In this document: piece by piece, positions 9,031-17,677 of the stretch
Position numbering within the stretch: position 1 is the first letter of the stretch
How the letters are laid out: the number at the start of each line of letters is the position of its first letter
Assembly (NCBI RefSeq): GCF_014647115.1
Contig: NZ_BMOO01000007.1
Span: forward strand, 1-64,000
DNA: 64,000 nucleotides
Reading direction: 5' to 3'
Origin: Halarchaeum rubridurum
GTDB lineage: Archaea > Halobacteriota > Halobacteria > Halobacteriales > Halobacteriaceae
The notes under the pieces: model-generated
Databases searched by the model: none
Seen by the model: only the letters and a program-made list of their open reading frames with translations
Told to the model about the DNA's origin: nothing
Made by a program: the position numbers and the translations under genes

Positions 9031-10511
9031 AGCCCGACGACCTCGACGAGCGGTTCCTCGGGACCGAGGCCGGCGAGCGCGCCTACCGCGCGGCGACCGA
9101 GCGCGCCGTCGACGCCGCGGTGGACGCCACCGACACCGAAGAGCCGTTCTCGGGCGTCGAACCGGACGCGGTCCGCGCGGCGCTCCCCGACGACGTCCTC
9201 CCCGAGTCGGGCGTCGGCCTCGACGCCGCCATCGACGAGGTGGCGGACGACGTCCTCTCAAACACCGTGAACGCCTCGCATCCGCGGACGGCCGCGCACC
9301 TCCACTGCCCGCCGATGGTGCCGGGGCTCGCCGCGGAGACGATGGTCGCGGCGACGAACCAGTCGCTCGACTCCTACGACCAGAGCGGCGCGGCGACCGT
9401 CGTCGAGGAGCGCCTCGTCGGGACGCTCGGCGACCTCTTCGGGCTCGACGAGGGGGCGGACGGCGTCGTCACGAGCGGCGGCACGCAGTCGAACTTCCAG
9501 GCGCTCCTGCTCGCGCGGGACCGCTACTGCCTGGAGCGCTTCGACCACGACGTCCAGGCCGCGGGCCTCCCGTCCGAGGCCGAGGACCTTCGGCTCGTCT
9601 GTTCGGCGGAGGCGCACTTCACCGGGGAGCAGTCCGCCCACCACCTCGGTCTCGGCCACGACGCCGTCGTCACCGTCGAGACGGACGACGACCACCGGAT
9701 GGACGCGGACGCCCTCGACGAGACGCTCGCGCGCCTCGACGCGGACGGAAAGGAGGTCTTCGCGGTCGTCGGGACCGCGGGCACCACGGACTTCGGCGCT
9801 ATCGACCCGCTGGACGCGCTCGCGGAGCGCGCGGCCGCCCACGACGCGTGGTTCCACGTCGACGCCGCCTTCGGGGGCGCGCTCGCGCTCACCGACGACG
9901 CCGACCGGCTCGCGGGCGTCGAGCGCGCCGACTCCGTCTCCGTGGACTTCCACAAGCTCTTCTTCCAGCCGATCAGCTGCGGCGCGCTCCTCGTCGCCGA
10001 GCGCGGGGAGTTCGGCTACGCCGCGCGCAACGACGACTACCTCAACCCCGCGGACTCCGCGCTCCCGAACCTCGTCTGGAAGTCGACGCAGACGACGCGG
10101 CGCTTCGACGCGCTCAAACCCTATCTCGCGTTCCGCGCGCTCGGCCGCGAGGGCTTCGAGACCGTCGTCGAGACGGTGTTGACGACCGCGAACCGCGCCG
10201 CGACGTTGCTCGATTCGTCCCCGGACTTCACGCTGCTCGCCGAGCCGTCGCTCAACACCGTCCTCTTCCGCTACGAACCCCGGGAGCTGAGCGACGACGA
10301 CCTCGACGCGCTGAACACGGCCGCCCGCGAGGCGCTCTTCCGCGACGGGCGCGCCGTCCTCGCGCGCACCGAAGTCGACGGCGTCGAGGCGCTGAAGCTC
10401 ACGTTGATGAACCCGCTGACGACGCTCGACGACGTCGCGGACACGCTCGACGCGCTCCGCGACGTCGCCGAGGACATCGACGCCGGGACACTGACGGCCC
10501 GGGACGCGTAA
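9027..10511 (+). CDS. Pyridoxal-dependent decarboxylase, L-2,4-diaminobutyrate decarboxylase type
   Basis: Group II PLP decarboxylase of 494 aa. HPRTAAHLHCPPMVPGLAAE and DSYDQSGAATVVE match the DABA decarboxylase (Ddc/RhbB) group; GVVTSGGTQSNFQALLLARD and WFHVDAAFGGA are PLP-site motifs, and the cofactor lysine sits in SVDFHKLFFQPISCGALL. Together with the overlapping upstream aminotransferase it would convert aspartate semialdehyde to diaminobutyrate and then 1,3-diaminopropane, a precursor of some siderophores and of norspermidine. Glutamate or tyrosine decarboxylase activity cannot be excluded from sequence alone, but the operon partner argues for DABA. Confidence 0.88.
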   Translation: MKPDDLDERFLGTEAGERAYRAATERAVDAAVDATDTEEPFSGVEPDAVRAALPDDVLPESGVGLDAAIDEVADDVLSNTVNASHPRTAAHLHCPPMVPGLAAETMVAATNQSLDSYDQSGAATVVEERLVGTLGDLFGLDEGADGVVTSGGTQSNFQALLLARDRYCLERFDHDVQAAGLPSEAEDLRLVCSAEAHFTGEQSAHHLGLGHDAVVTVETDDDHRMDADALDETLARLDADGKEVFAVVGTAGTTDFGAIDPLDALAERAAAHDAWFHVDAAFGGALALTDDADRLAGVERADSVSVDFHKLFFQPISCGALLVAERGEFGYAARNDDYLNPADSALPNLVWKSTQTTRRFDALKPYLAFRALGREGFETVVETVLTTANRAATLLDSSPDFTLLAEPSLNTVLFRYEPRELSDDDLDALNTAAREALFRDGRAVLARTEVDGVEALKLTLMNPLTTLDDVADTLDALRDVAEDIDAGTLTARDA

Positions 10512-10559
10512 GCGTCGGCATCCGGCTTTAAGGCGCACCGCGACGACGTGCCGACACCG

Positions 10560-11084
10560 ATGCCCTCCGAACACGACGGAAGCGACGGCGGGAGTGGAAA
10601 CGACCGGCCCGACGGGAGCGGCGGTGACGGGACGGCCCACCCGACGGTGTACTGTCGGGGATGCGGCGCGGAGATACGCGAGGACGCGGATATCTGTCCC
10701 GAGTGCGGCGTCCGCCAGCGGACGGGCGGCGAGAGCGCGAGCGACGCCGAGTTCTTCGAGCAGTACTCCACGCTGACGTGGCTCGGGAGCGCGCTCGTCG
10801 CCGTGTTGACGTTCCCGGTCGGCCTCCTCGTGCCCGCGTACTTCGCGTACCGGGCGAAACAGGGGACCGGCGTCGAACAGGGCCGCTGGGAGGTGTGGGC
10901 CGTCCTCCTCGGGAACGTCATCGGTATCGCTGCGGTCGAGCTCGCCGGCGAGACGGGCGCGAAAGCCGTCGTAATCCTCGAACTCCTCTTCGGGGCCCTC
11001 GTCATCCTCGCGGGACTCATCGGCGCGTTCGTCCTCCTCGGCGCGCAGGTCGGCGGCGCGCCGCTGCTCGCGCTCGGCGTCTAA
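10560..11084 (+). CDS. Zinc-ribbon membrane protein
   Basis: Protein of 174 aa. A Gly/Ser/Asp-rich N-terminus of about 28 residues is followed by a zinc ribbon (YCRGCGAEIREDADICPECG, two CxxCG knuckles) and then by three probable membrane helices: WLGSALVAVLTFPVGLLVPAYFAY, VWAVLLGNVIGIAAVEL and VILELLFGALVILAGLIGAFVLL. Start at 10560 is chosen because CTTTAAGG at 10525-10532 sits at the leaderless promoter distance; a GTG at 10548 is the alternative. Function unknown; such proteins often anchor a metal or protein-binding domain at the membrane. Confidence 0.8.
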   Translation: MPSEHDGSDGGSGNDRPDGSGGDGTAHPTVYCRGCGAEIREDADICPECGVRQRTGGESASDAEFFEQYSTLTWLGSALVAVLTFPVGLLVPAYFAYRAKQGTGVEQGRWEVWAVLLGNVIGIAAVELAGETGAKAVVILELLFGALVILAGLIGAFVLLGAQVGGAPLLALGV

Positions 11085-11140
11085 AGACCCGAGGCAGGCA
11101 GACCGGGGGCGACACGAGGAAAGAAAACGAAACAGAGCAG

Positions 11141-11217
11141 TGCGGTGCGATACGATGCGGCGCGGTGCGGAGCGATACGACGCGGCGTGGAGCGGTACGA
11201 CGCGGCACGGTGCGGAA
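11141..11217. repeat. Short tandem repeat, CGGTGCGATACGATGCGG-like units
   Basis: Three to four imperfect units of 20-25 bases built from GCGGTGCG, GATACGA and GCGGC follow one another in the gap between the zinc-ribbon membrane protein and the PolD gene. A reading frame through it encodes a repetitive peptide, but this has no start context and looks accidental. Confidence 0.5.
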
Positions 11218-11268
11218 CCGCGCCGTACCCACCGCGCGCCGGCGGCGCGCGGGAGTTTTTAGTGGAGG

Positions 11269-11315
11269 TTTTTGCCGCGAGGGGTCGCGCAGAGCGCGAC
11301 CCCTCGCGGCAAAAA
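11269..11315. terminator. Perfect 22-bp hairpin between convergent genes
   Basis: Bases 11269-11290 and 11294-11315 are exact reverse complements with a 3-base AGA loop. The stem is flanked by T runs on the left and A runs on the right, so transcripts from either side would end in a GC hairpin plus U-run. It lies 5 bases past the PolD stop and downstream of the plus-strand membrane protein, so a bidirectional terminator is the simplest reading. Confidence 0.7.
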
Positions 11316-11319
11316 AGTC

Positions 11320-14300
11320 CTACATGAAGTCCGCGATGCCGCTCTGTTTGTTGTGGTCGTCCTCGAAGACGGATTCGAGGGAGGCCTCCAAGACCTCCAG
11401 GCGCTGTTTGGTGTACTCGCGGCAGTCGTACTCCTCCGCGACCTGGATGGCGGTGTCCATGTACTTGTTGACGGAGCCCTCGTGGACGGTGAGGTTGACC
11501 CGGCCGCCACACTCCCGGCAGTCACCCGAGAGGGGCATTCTCCTGTATTTCTCGCCGCAGTCGAGACAGCGCGTCTCCTGACGCGAGAACGCCCGGAGGT
11601 TCCCGATGAGGTCGGGGAGGAAGTGGCCCTCGATGACGCGCTCTGCGACGTCGGTCTCGTCGACGGCGCGGAGTTTTCGGGCGAGTTCGAGTTGGGCGTC
11701 CATCTTCTCCATCATCGAGCCGAGCGTCTTGTACGCCGACAGGTCGGGCCCGAGCGCGATGTCCGTGGTGTCGTGGGTGTGTCGGAAGCCCGTGTACTCG
11801 TCGTCGGTGCCGAGCGACGCCTCCGCGATGGTGATGTCGACGTCCTCGGGGTCCGCCATCTCCCGGGTCGCCTCGTAGAACTCCAGGGGGTACTGCTCGA
11901 CGACGTCCATGTTGTGCGCCTCGTCGTCGATCTCGCTCGGATCGATGCGGGAGGACATCACGAGGGGCGCGTCCATCTGACCACCGCGCTTGTCGGGGAG
12001 GTAGGACTTCGAGAAGTTCAGCAAGCCGTCCATCAGGAGCATCACGCAATCCTCGTCGCCGTCGCATTGATTTTCCGACAGGTCGTTGGCGACGAGCGAG
12101 TGCGTGTCTTCGACCGTGAGACAGTAGGTGTGTTCGGTGTCGGACTGGCGGTACTCGACGGCTGCGACTTCCTCGGCGAGGTAGTCGCCGTCGCCCCCGT
12201 CGAAGACGCGAGAGCCAGTCGGCTCGATGGTCGCAACGTGGTCGGCGAGTCGCTCGGCCTTTCGTGGTAAGTGGAAGCCTGCCCGTTCGTGGAACCGAAC
12301 GGCGTCGTCCGACGTCACGCGGATGACGTAGCTCGGGGCGGACATCGACTCGTCGGCGACGTCGTAGTGGTCTGGGAATTTCTCGGCGAGCGGAACCGGG
12401 TCCGTCGTCTCAACGCGGGCGGAGATTCCGAGACGCGTGAGCAACGCGAGGACGTCCTCCTTCAGCTCTCGACCGACCGTCGTCGCGGAGACGTTCAGAC
12501 CGTTCTTGTCGACGCCGCCGTCACCGCTGAAGTATCCGGAGAGATACGCACCGACGATAGCGTCGGGAGCGTCGAAGACGCACTGGGGAACGTGCTTCGT
12601 CTCGGCGTAGACCCCGCAGTCGAGGACGGTATCGAAGAACGCTCTGAGCAATCGGCCGGACGCCGTAACCTTCGCGTGGTTCTCACGGTAGGGGTCCGCG
12701 CCGAACTCCTCGCGGAGCACCTCGACGAAGAAGTCGCGGGCGTCGTCCTCGATGCCGCAGATCGTCGTTTGGTGGATGATCCCTTTCGGCGTCTCCTGCT
12801 CGCGTGCGAATCCTTCGGCGGCGTAGTACCCGAGGAGCGTGGCGACACGCTCGTTCAACTCGACGTGGCGGTCGATTTCGGTCGTGTCACGCTTCATCCC
12901 GAGCGTCACGTCGTCCGGAACGTGCTCGATTGTAGCCTCGGCGGAGCCGAACACTTCCACGAGGAGTGAGAACGGGACGCTCTCGCGGTAGACGTAGTTG
13001 CTCAGTGCTTTCTTCGTGAGACCGAGATACTCGGCCGTACTTTTCAAGGGGTAGAACCGTCCGTCCCAGTCGGCGGCGAGCGCGTCCTCGAACAAGTCGT
13101 AGAGGGCGTCGCGTTCGATCCCTTTGACGGTGAGTCGGTCGTTCTCGACCGCGTCACTCTGTGCGAACTCGTTGAGGAGGTCGAACGTCCGCGGTTCGTT
13201 TCCAATGTCGAGCGCGTCGAGGTGTGCGGGCTTAACGACGTGGTCGTCTTCGGACAGTTGTGCGGCCTCCTTCGACGCGATTTCACCGCCCTCGGAGACG
13301 TGGACTTCGTGGTCGGGCGTGACCGTGATTTCCCGGCCGCCGCGCGTCTCGACGTGAACCATGTGGTCGGGCGCGCAGTGTTTCGACACCGCGGTGACGG
13401 GCTTGCGGACGACGGTCCCGTTCTCGTCGACGGACGGGACGTGGACGTCGCCGTCGAGACGGTGGACGAGCGTCCCGAAGTCGTCCTCGGCGGCGGTCTC
13501 GGAGTCGAGGCGGTCCTCGACGAGCGTCTCGATGGCCTCGTAGTGCGTCTCACCGTGCTCGTCTTCGAACCAGACCTTGGTGTCGGGGTGGAAGCAGTTG
13601 CGGCGCTTGGCGGCGTGGAAGTACGGATGTGCGTACCCCACGGCCGCGCTCGTGAAGCCGACGACGCGGCCGACGACCGCGGCCGAGGTGTGGGGTGCCA
13701 TCCCGAAGACGAGTTCGCCGACGAGGTCGGCACGCTCCTCGACCTCGTAGAAGGGCTCCAACCCGTAGTACTCGTCCAGGAGGTCGTCGACGAAGTCCGC
13801 GGTCTTGAGCATGTGTTCGGCCGCGCCGTCGGGGAGGACGATGTCCTGCACGCGCAACTCGACGAGCTGGTCGTCGTGTTCGAGCGGGCGGCCCTCGACG
13901 TCCGTGTCGTAGCCGAGTTCGCGGAACTGCTCGACGGTGACGCCGAGTTCGGCGGGCCGGACGGACGTGACGGGGAGGTCCGTCATGTCGTAGCGGACGG
14001 TGCCGTCCTTGAACGTCGTGACGCCGTGTTTCGCCCGGAGAACGCCCTTCTCGATGGGTTCGGGGACTTTCTCCGTCGAGGTGAGCCCCTTGACGCCCTT
14101 GAGGATGTCGTAGGCGTTCTCGCGCTCGCCGACGTTCTGGAGGGCCTCGCGGTACGCGGAGCGGACGTCGACCGTTCGGCGCTCGACGTTGTCGAGTTCG
14201 CGCTCGCAGCGCGGGCACTCGACGCGGCCGGACTCGTCGGGATGCGCGACGACGCCGCAGTCCTCGCACTCGTAGTGGGGGTCGGTCCACGTCCCGCAGG

Positions 14301-16362
14301 ACTCACACCGGGGTTTATAGGTGTGCTCGCCGCAGTCCGGGCAGACGCGCTCGCCGAGTTGGACGTCGACGAGGCCCTGCTCGGCGCGCATGTCGGGGGC
14401 GTAGTCGGCGGCCTCGCGGAAGGAGCGCTGGCTCCCGCCGGCCTCGCCGATGGGGAAGAGCGTGTGGACGGCGGGCGAGAGGTCGCGCGACTCCGACTTC
14501 TCCGGGCGGCCCATCCGGTTGCCGATGCGCGTCGGGGCGCGCTCCTGGACGGCGAAGGGCGCGACTTCTTCGACGGCCCGCATCGCGTTCGGCCACTCGC
14601 GGGCGTCGTCGGAGAGGTCGGCCGCCGTCCAGTCGCGTTCGAGGTCGTCGTCGAAGCCGAGCGTGCGGACGAGCGGCCGCCAGTCGTCGACGGTGAGCGT
14701 CGCCTCGCCCTGCTCGTGCTCGACGAGGAGGCGTTCGAGCGCGCGGCGCGCGCCGTCGGTGTTCGGAAGTTGGAGGGCATCGTCCTGCACGGCCGCGCCG
14801 TCGACCGCGTCGGCGAGCGCCCGGAGGTCGTCCAAATCGAGGTCGTGCCAGGTGTAGGTGTACTTCGGGTGGAGCGGCGTGTCGTAGTCGCCCGCCCACG
14901 CGAGGGCCTGCTCGGCGTCCGGGTCGGCGAGGTCGACGTACGGCGAGTCGCGCAGCGCCTGGACGTCGGCGCCGTCCGCCGCGAACGCCTGCTCCCACCA
15001 CTCGACCGTCCACCCGGCGGGCGCGAGCGGGTGGTTGTTCTCCACGAACTCCCCGTAGTTCACGAGGTACTCGCCCAAATCGAGGATTTCGACGACGCCG
15101 TTCTGGACCTCGCGGGCCTCCGCGGGGTCGTCGATCCGCCGGACGTCGCCGTTGGCGAGTTTGACCGTCGGGCCCTCGATGGAGTCCACGGGGACGACGC
15201 CGCCAGCCTTCCCCGGGCGCTCCGTCTTTATTTGCGTCCCCGTGGCGAGGAAGTCGTCCACGACGTGCATCGTCGCGGGGTGGACGCCCGCCGTGGCGAA
15301 GCCGTGGTTGCGCGCGCGGCCGTAGCGCAGGCGAAATCCCCCCGCCTCGGAGGGGTGGCCGAACACCGGCCGGCCCGCGATGAGGTCGCGGAGGTACTTC
15401 GAGGCGGGCTCGACGCGCGGCGGGCCCTCGACGTCTGCGTCGTCACCCTCGCCGTCGCCGTCCCCGTCGTCGCCCGCGCCCGCGTCACCGTCGCCGACCT
15501 CGTCGCCCTCGCCGCCCCCGTCGTAGTACGTGCCGTCGATGAGGTCCTGGAGCCACGGCCACTCGACCTCGTCGAGTTGGCGCGTGTAGCGCTGAATCTT
15601 CGGGGCCTTGAGCGCGATCCCCTCCGCGAGCACGAGACACATCCCGCCGCGCGCGGAGTTCGTGTTCACGCGTTCGAGGTCGCGGAAGCCCGAGACCTCC
15701 TCGTCGCCCGTGGCCTCCCCGTCCAGCATGATGGGCATGTGCTCGGCGATGAACCTCGTCTCTGTATCCTTCGGCGAGTACTGGAGGCCCGTCTCGTCGT
15801 CGTAGAGCGAGACCTCCTCCGCGTAGCGCTCGACCTCGTCGGCGCGGGCGGCGTACTGCTCGATGCCGAGCAGGGAGCGCGCGTAGTCCGCGACGAGCAC
15901 GCTGAGGGCCTGTGCGGTGCCGCCCGCAGAGCGAATCGGTCCCGCGTAGTAGACGTTCACGAACTCCGTGCCGTCGTCGTTCGTCAGTAACTCGACGCGG
16001 TCGATGCCCTCGATGGGCGCGGCGACGACGCCCTCCGTGAGGAGTGCGACCGCGGTGCGGACCGCGCCCTCTATCTTCCCCGCGCGGGTGTCGTAGTCAC
16101 CGACGGAGCCCTCGACGAAGTCCTCGACGAGCGCGAGCGCCGCCTCCTCGCGCCCCATCTCGCCCTCCAGTTCGCGCACGCGCTCCGCGACGCCGTCGAT
16201 TCCGAGGATGTTCTCGACGCGGTCCGCCATGTCGCGCGCGACCGGGATTTCGACCTCGGGGACCGGGTCCTCCCCGCGGGTCTTCGCCGCCACCGCGACC
16301 TCGAAGGCCTCGTCCAACCGCGATTCGAGTCCCTCGAAGTAGGCGTCGTCTTCCGGGCGCAT
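11320..16362 (-). CDS. polC: DNA polymerase D large subunit (DP2) with in-frame intein
   Basis: Catalytic subunit of the archaeal replicative polymerase PolD. The precursor is 1680 aa; without the intein it is about 1170, normal for DP2. Seen in order: conserved N-terminal region, YYAGPIRSAGGTAQAL, an Asp/Gly-rich haloarchaeal insertion near 280-315, zinc knuckles near 670-730 (CPDCGEH, CESCGTW, CEDCG, CPRCE), HPYFHAAKRRN, then after the intein CDGDEDCVMLLMDGLLNFS with the catalytic aspartates, and a C-terminal zinc module (CLDCGEK, CRECGG). Start MRPEDDAYFEGLE at 16362 is preferred to an in-frame ATG at 16437, whose extra residues look non-coding. Confidence 0.97.
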   Translation of the reverse strand: MRPEDDAYFEGLESRLDEAFEVAVAAKTRGEDPVPEVEIPVARDMADRVENILGIDGVAERVRELEGEMGREEAALALVEDFVEGSVGDYDTRAGKIEGAVRTAVALLTEGVVAAPIEGIDRVELLTNDDGTEFVNVYYAGPIRSAGGTAQALSVLVADYARSLLGIEQYAARADEVERYAEEVSLYDDETGLQYSPKDTETRFIAEHMPIMLDGEATGDEEVSGFRDLERVNTNSARGGMCLVLAEGIALKAPKIQRYTRQLDEVEWPWLQDLIDGTYYDGGGEGDEVGDGDAGAGDDGDGDGEGDDADVEGPPRVEPASKYLRDLIAGRPVFGHPSEAGGFRLRYGRARNHGFATAGVHPATMHVVDDFLATGTQIKTERPGKAGGVVPVDSIEGPTVKLANGDVRRIDDPAEAREVQNGVVEILDLGEYLVNYGEFVENNHPLAPAGWTVEWWEQAFAADGADVQALRDSPYVDLADPDAEQALAWAGDYDTPLHPKYTYTWHDLDLDDLRALADAVDGAAVQDDALQLPNTDGARRALERLLVEHEQGEATLTVDDWRPLVRTLGFDDDLERDWTAADLSDDAREWPNAMRAVEEVAPFAVQERAPTRIGNRMGRPEKSESRDLSPAVHTLFPIGEAGGSQRSFREAADYAPDMRAEQGLVDVQLGERVCPDCGEHTYKPRCESCGTWTDPHYECEDCGVVAHPDESGRVECPRCERELDNVERRTVDVRSAYREALQNVGERENAYDILKGVKGLTSTEKVPEPIEKGVLRAKHGVTTFKDGTVRYDMTDLPVTSVRPAELGVTVEQFRELGYDTDVEGRPLEHDDQLVELRVQDIVLPDGAAEHMLKTADFVDDLLDEYYGLEPFYEVEERADLVGELVFGMAPHTSAAVVGRVVGFTSAAVGYAHPYFHAAKRRNCFHPDTKVWFEDEHGETHYEAIETLVEDRLDSETAAEDDFGTLVHRLDGDVHVPSVDENGTVVRKPVTAVSKHCAPDHMVHVETRGGREITVTPDHEVHVSEGGEIASKEAAQLSEDDHVVKPAHLDALDIGNEPRTFDLLNEFAQSDAVENDRLTVKGIERDALYDLFEDALAADWDGRFYPLKSTAEYLGLTKKALSNYVYRESVPFSLLVEVFGSAEATIEHVPDDVTLGMKRDTTEIDRHVELNERVATLLGYYAAEGFAREQETPKGIIHQTTICGIEDDARDFFVEVLREEFGADPYRENHAKVTASGRLLRAFFDTVLDCGVYAETKHVPQCVFDAPDAIVGAYLSGYFSGDGGVDKNGLNVSATTVGRELKEDVLALLTRLGISARVETTDPVPLAEKFPDHYDVADESMSAPSYVIRVTSDDAVRFHERAGFHLPRKAERLADHVATIEPTGSRVFDGGDGDYLAEEVAAVEYRQSDTEHTYCLTVEDTHSLVANDLSENQCDGDEDCVMLLMDGLLNFSKSYLPDKRGGQMDAPLVMSSRIDPSEIDDEAHNMDVVEQYPLEFYEATREMADPEDVDITIAEASLGTDDEYTGFRHTHDTTDIALGPDLSAYKTLGSMMEKMDAQLELARKLRAVDETDVAERVIEGHFLPDLIGNLRAFSRQETRCLDCGEKYRRMPLSGDCRECGGRVNLTVHEGSVNKYMDTAIQVAEEYDCREYTKQRLEVLEASLESVFEDDHNKQSGIADFM
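12067..13596 (-). other. Intein in PolD DP2 (LAGLIDADG endonuclease type, 510 aa)
   Basis: In-frame insertion between RRN and CDGDED, precursor residues 923-1432. It begins with Cys (CFHPDTKVWFEDEHGE), has a block-B TxxH-type segment (ITVTPDHEVHV) and a C-terminal block (EDTHSLVANDLSENQ) followed by extein Cys1433. Dodecapeptide motifs LLGYYAAEGFA (about intein residue 253) and YLSGYFSGDGGVDKNG (about 350) mark a homing endonuclease. The last intein residue is Gln, not the usual Asn; a C-terminal Gln is also known for the Pyrococcus abyssi PolII intein. By eye the base composition is less GC-rich than in the flanking exteins. Confidence 0.95.
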
Positions 16363-16544
16363 CAGTTCACGACACGTACAGCGCTGACGCTCTTGAGGAT
16401 TGTGCTCGGCGCGTCGGCGGTCGCTCGCGGGTCGCACGACACGTCACCGCGCGCTACTCGCGCCTCGCTTCGCTCAGCGCTCGTCGTTCTCGGACCCTCG
16501 CTTCGCTCTGCTCCGCGCTACTCACGGCTCCGCCGTTCGTCGTT

Positions 16545-16565
16545 CGCGGCGGCAAAGCCGCCGCG
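16545..16565. terminator. Hairpin at the 3' end of the PPC-domain gene
   Basis: CGCGGCGGC, loop AAA, GCCGCCGCG: a perfect 9-bp stem immediately beyond the stop of the minus-strand PPC gene. The rest of 16366-16544 is a GC-rich string of small repeats (CTTCGCTC, CTACTC) between that gene and the PolD start; no gene is seen in it. Confidence 0.45.
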
Positions 16566-16985
16566 CTACTCCCACAGCGCCCGGCCACCCGCCGGGTCGA
16601 CGTCACGTGTCAGGTAGTCGTCGAAGGTCCGACAGTAGAGCTCGCCGTCGAACACCGTCGCGCGTTCGAGCGCCCCCGCGACGGACTGCCCGGACGGACG
16701 CGAGAGGACGACGTGCGCGGCGACCGTCGGCTCGTCGTCGTCGAGCGCAATCGTTCCCGTGCACGACGCGACTTCGAGCGGTTCGTCGTACGTGACCGTC
16801 TCGTGGGCGAAATCGTCCTGGTCGTAGTAGGCGAGTTCGGCGTCCTCGACCGCGCCCGTCGCGTGGAACCACCCGGCCTCGACGTCCGCGGCCGCCGCGA
16901 AGGACTCGATCTCGTCGATCCACTCCGCGCCGTAGTCGAGCCGAACGGCGAACTCCCGGTCGCCCGTGACTTCCCGTGCGTCCAT
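16566..16985 (-). CDS. PPC domain (DUF296) DNA-binding-type protein
   Basis: Protein of 139 aa consisting of one PPC/DUF296 domain, a trimeric fold found in bacteria and archaea and in plant AT-hook proteins. Typical features are the early DREFAVRLDYGAEWIDEI segment, GWFHATGAVEDAELAYYD, the glycine/threonine strand ASCTGTIAL, the HVVLSRPSG turn and a C-terminal ELYCRTFDDYLTRDVDPAGG. The archaeal family's biochemical role is not established. The ATG at 16985 is about 40 bases past the stop of a small upstream gene on the same strand. Confidence 0.85.
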   Translation of the reverse strand: MDAREVTGDREFAVRLDYGAEWIDEIESFAAAADVEAGWFHATGAVEDAELAYYDQDDFAHETVTYDEPLEVASCTGTIALDDDEPTVAAHVVLSRPSGQSVAGALERATVFDGELYCRTFDDYLTRDVDPAGGRALWE

Positions 16986-17025
16986 GTGTGCGTGGGTCGC
17001 GGCGGGGCGAGAAAAAGGGGCGTGG

Positions 17026-17199
17026 TTATCGCATCTCGTGGAGCGTCGCCGCCTCCGCGGTGGGGGTGGCGAGCCAGGCCTCGTCGCGTTCGACGTCGGC
17101 GATGACGTACCGCTCCACGCCGCCGTCCTCGTCGACGGCGGCCATGACCTCACCGGCGCTGCCGTCAGCGCTCGGCACGACGGTCGTATCGGATGCCAT
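17026..17199 (-). CDS. Small DUF7556-like haloarchaeal protein
   Basis: Encodes 57 aa: MASDTTVVPSADGSAGEVMA, then a VDEDGGVERYVIADVERDEAWLA core and a short EAATLHEMR tail. The core resembles small conserved haloarchaeal proteins that I recall as DUF7556; function unknown. On the minus strand CTTAAG near 17229-17234 lies about 30 bases before the ATG, a good leaderless promoter, which supports a real gene. It precedes the PPC-domain gene by 40 bases on the same strand, so the two probably share a transcript. Confidence 0.7.
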   Translation of the reverse strand: MASDTTVVPSADGSAGEVMAAVDEDGGVERYVIADVERDEAWLATPTAEAATLHEMR

Positions 17200-17329
17200 G
17201 TCATCTGATACGAGGTGACAGCACCTACTTAAGCCCGTCGATGATTATCCACGACTGTACTACGTTTCGGCTGGAACGTGGACAGACCCGATGCGATTGG
17301 GCGAAGAAAGGACAAATCTGTCTGAATTT

Positions 17330-17349
17330 CGTTCGTAAGAGGACGAACG
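17330..17349. promoter_or_regulatory. Palindrome CGTTCGT-N6-ACGAACG in an AT-rich island
   Basis: CGTTCGT at 17330-17336 and ACGAACG at 17343-17349 are exact reverse complements, followed at once by TATAT. The arrangement looks like an operator next to a TATA box on the plus strand, but the nearest plus-strand gene starts almost 380 bases away, so its target is unclear. Confidence 0.35.
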
Positions 17350-17501
17350 TATATCGAACCTGCGCACATACCGAATGAACGACCATTTAGAATACCGGCG
17401 TCGTGTGAGGTGACACTCGCCGACGCGAGGGAGGCGCGGAGACTCCCACCGGGGAACCTACCGTCGTCCCGCGACCACCGCCGCATCCGCACCGCCGCAT
17501 T

Positions 17502-17677
17502 CGCACCGCTTCACTCCCATCGCTCCCTACCGCACCGCCACCGCGTGTCTCTCCCCGCTCACCCCCACGAGGGGGTGAGGTGAGAACGACCATACCGCAC
17601 CGCTTCACTCCCATCGCTCCTTACCGCACCGCCACCGCGTGTCTCTCCCCGCTCACCCCCACGAGGGGGGTGAGGTG
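17502..17677. repeat. Tandem direct repeat, two copies of about 81 bases
   Basis: Copies at 17502-17582 and 17596-17677 are nearly identical: one substitution (CCCTAC against CCTTAC) and one extra G in the second, 94 bases apart. Each contains the hairpin CTCACCCCC-ACGA-GGGGGTGAG. In the second copy the hairpin is extended by GTCTCTCCCC (17641-17650) and GGGGAGAGAC (17677-17686). Confidence 0.85.

Noticed and set aside
13222-15990. A 922-codon plus-strand open frame opposite the PolD gene
   Set aside because: It is antisense to PolD, which has unambiguous family motifs over the whole stretch; the plus-strand protein has no recognisable domain and shows the composition of a shadow frame.
16363-16437. 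N-terminal extension of PolD from an in-frame ATG at 16437
   Set aside because: The 25 extra residues are Arg/Glu/Cys-rich and unlike DP2 N-termini; MRPEDDAYFEGLE at 16362 matches the family start.
17193-17492. Short open frames in the AT-rich island on both strands
   Set aside because: No start context, no recognisable motif and no consistent codon usage; they do not look like genes.
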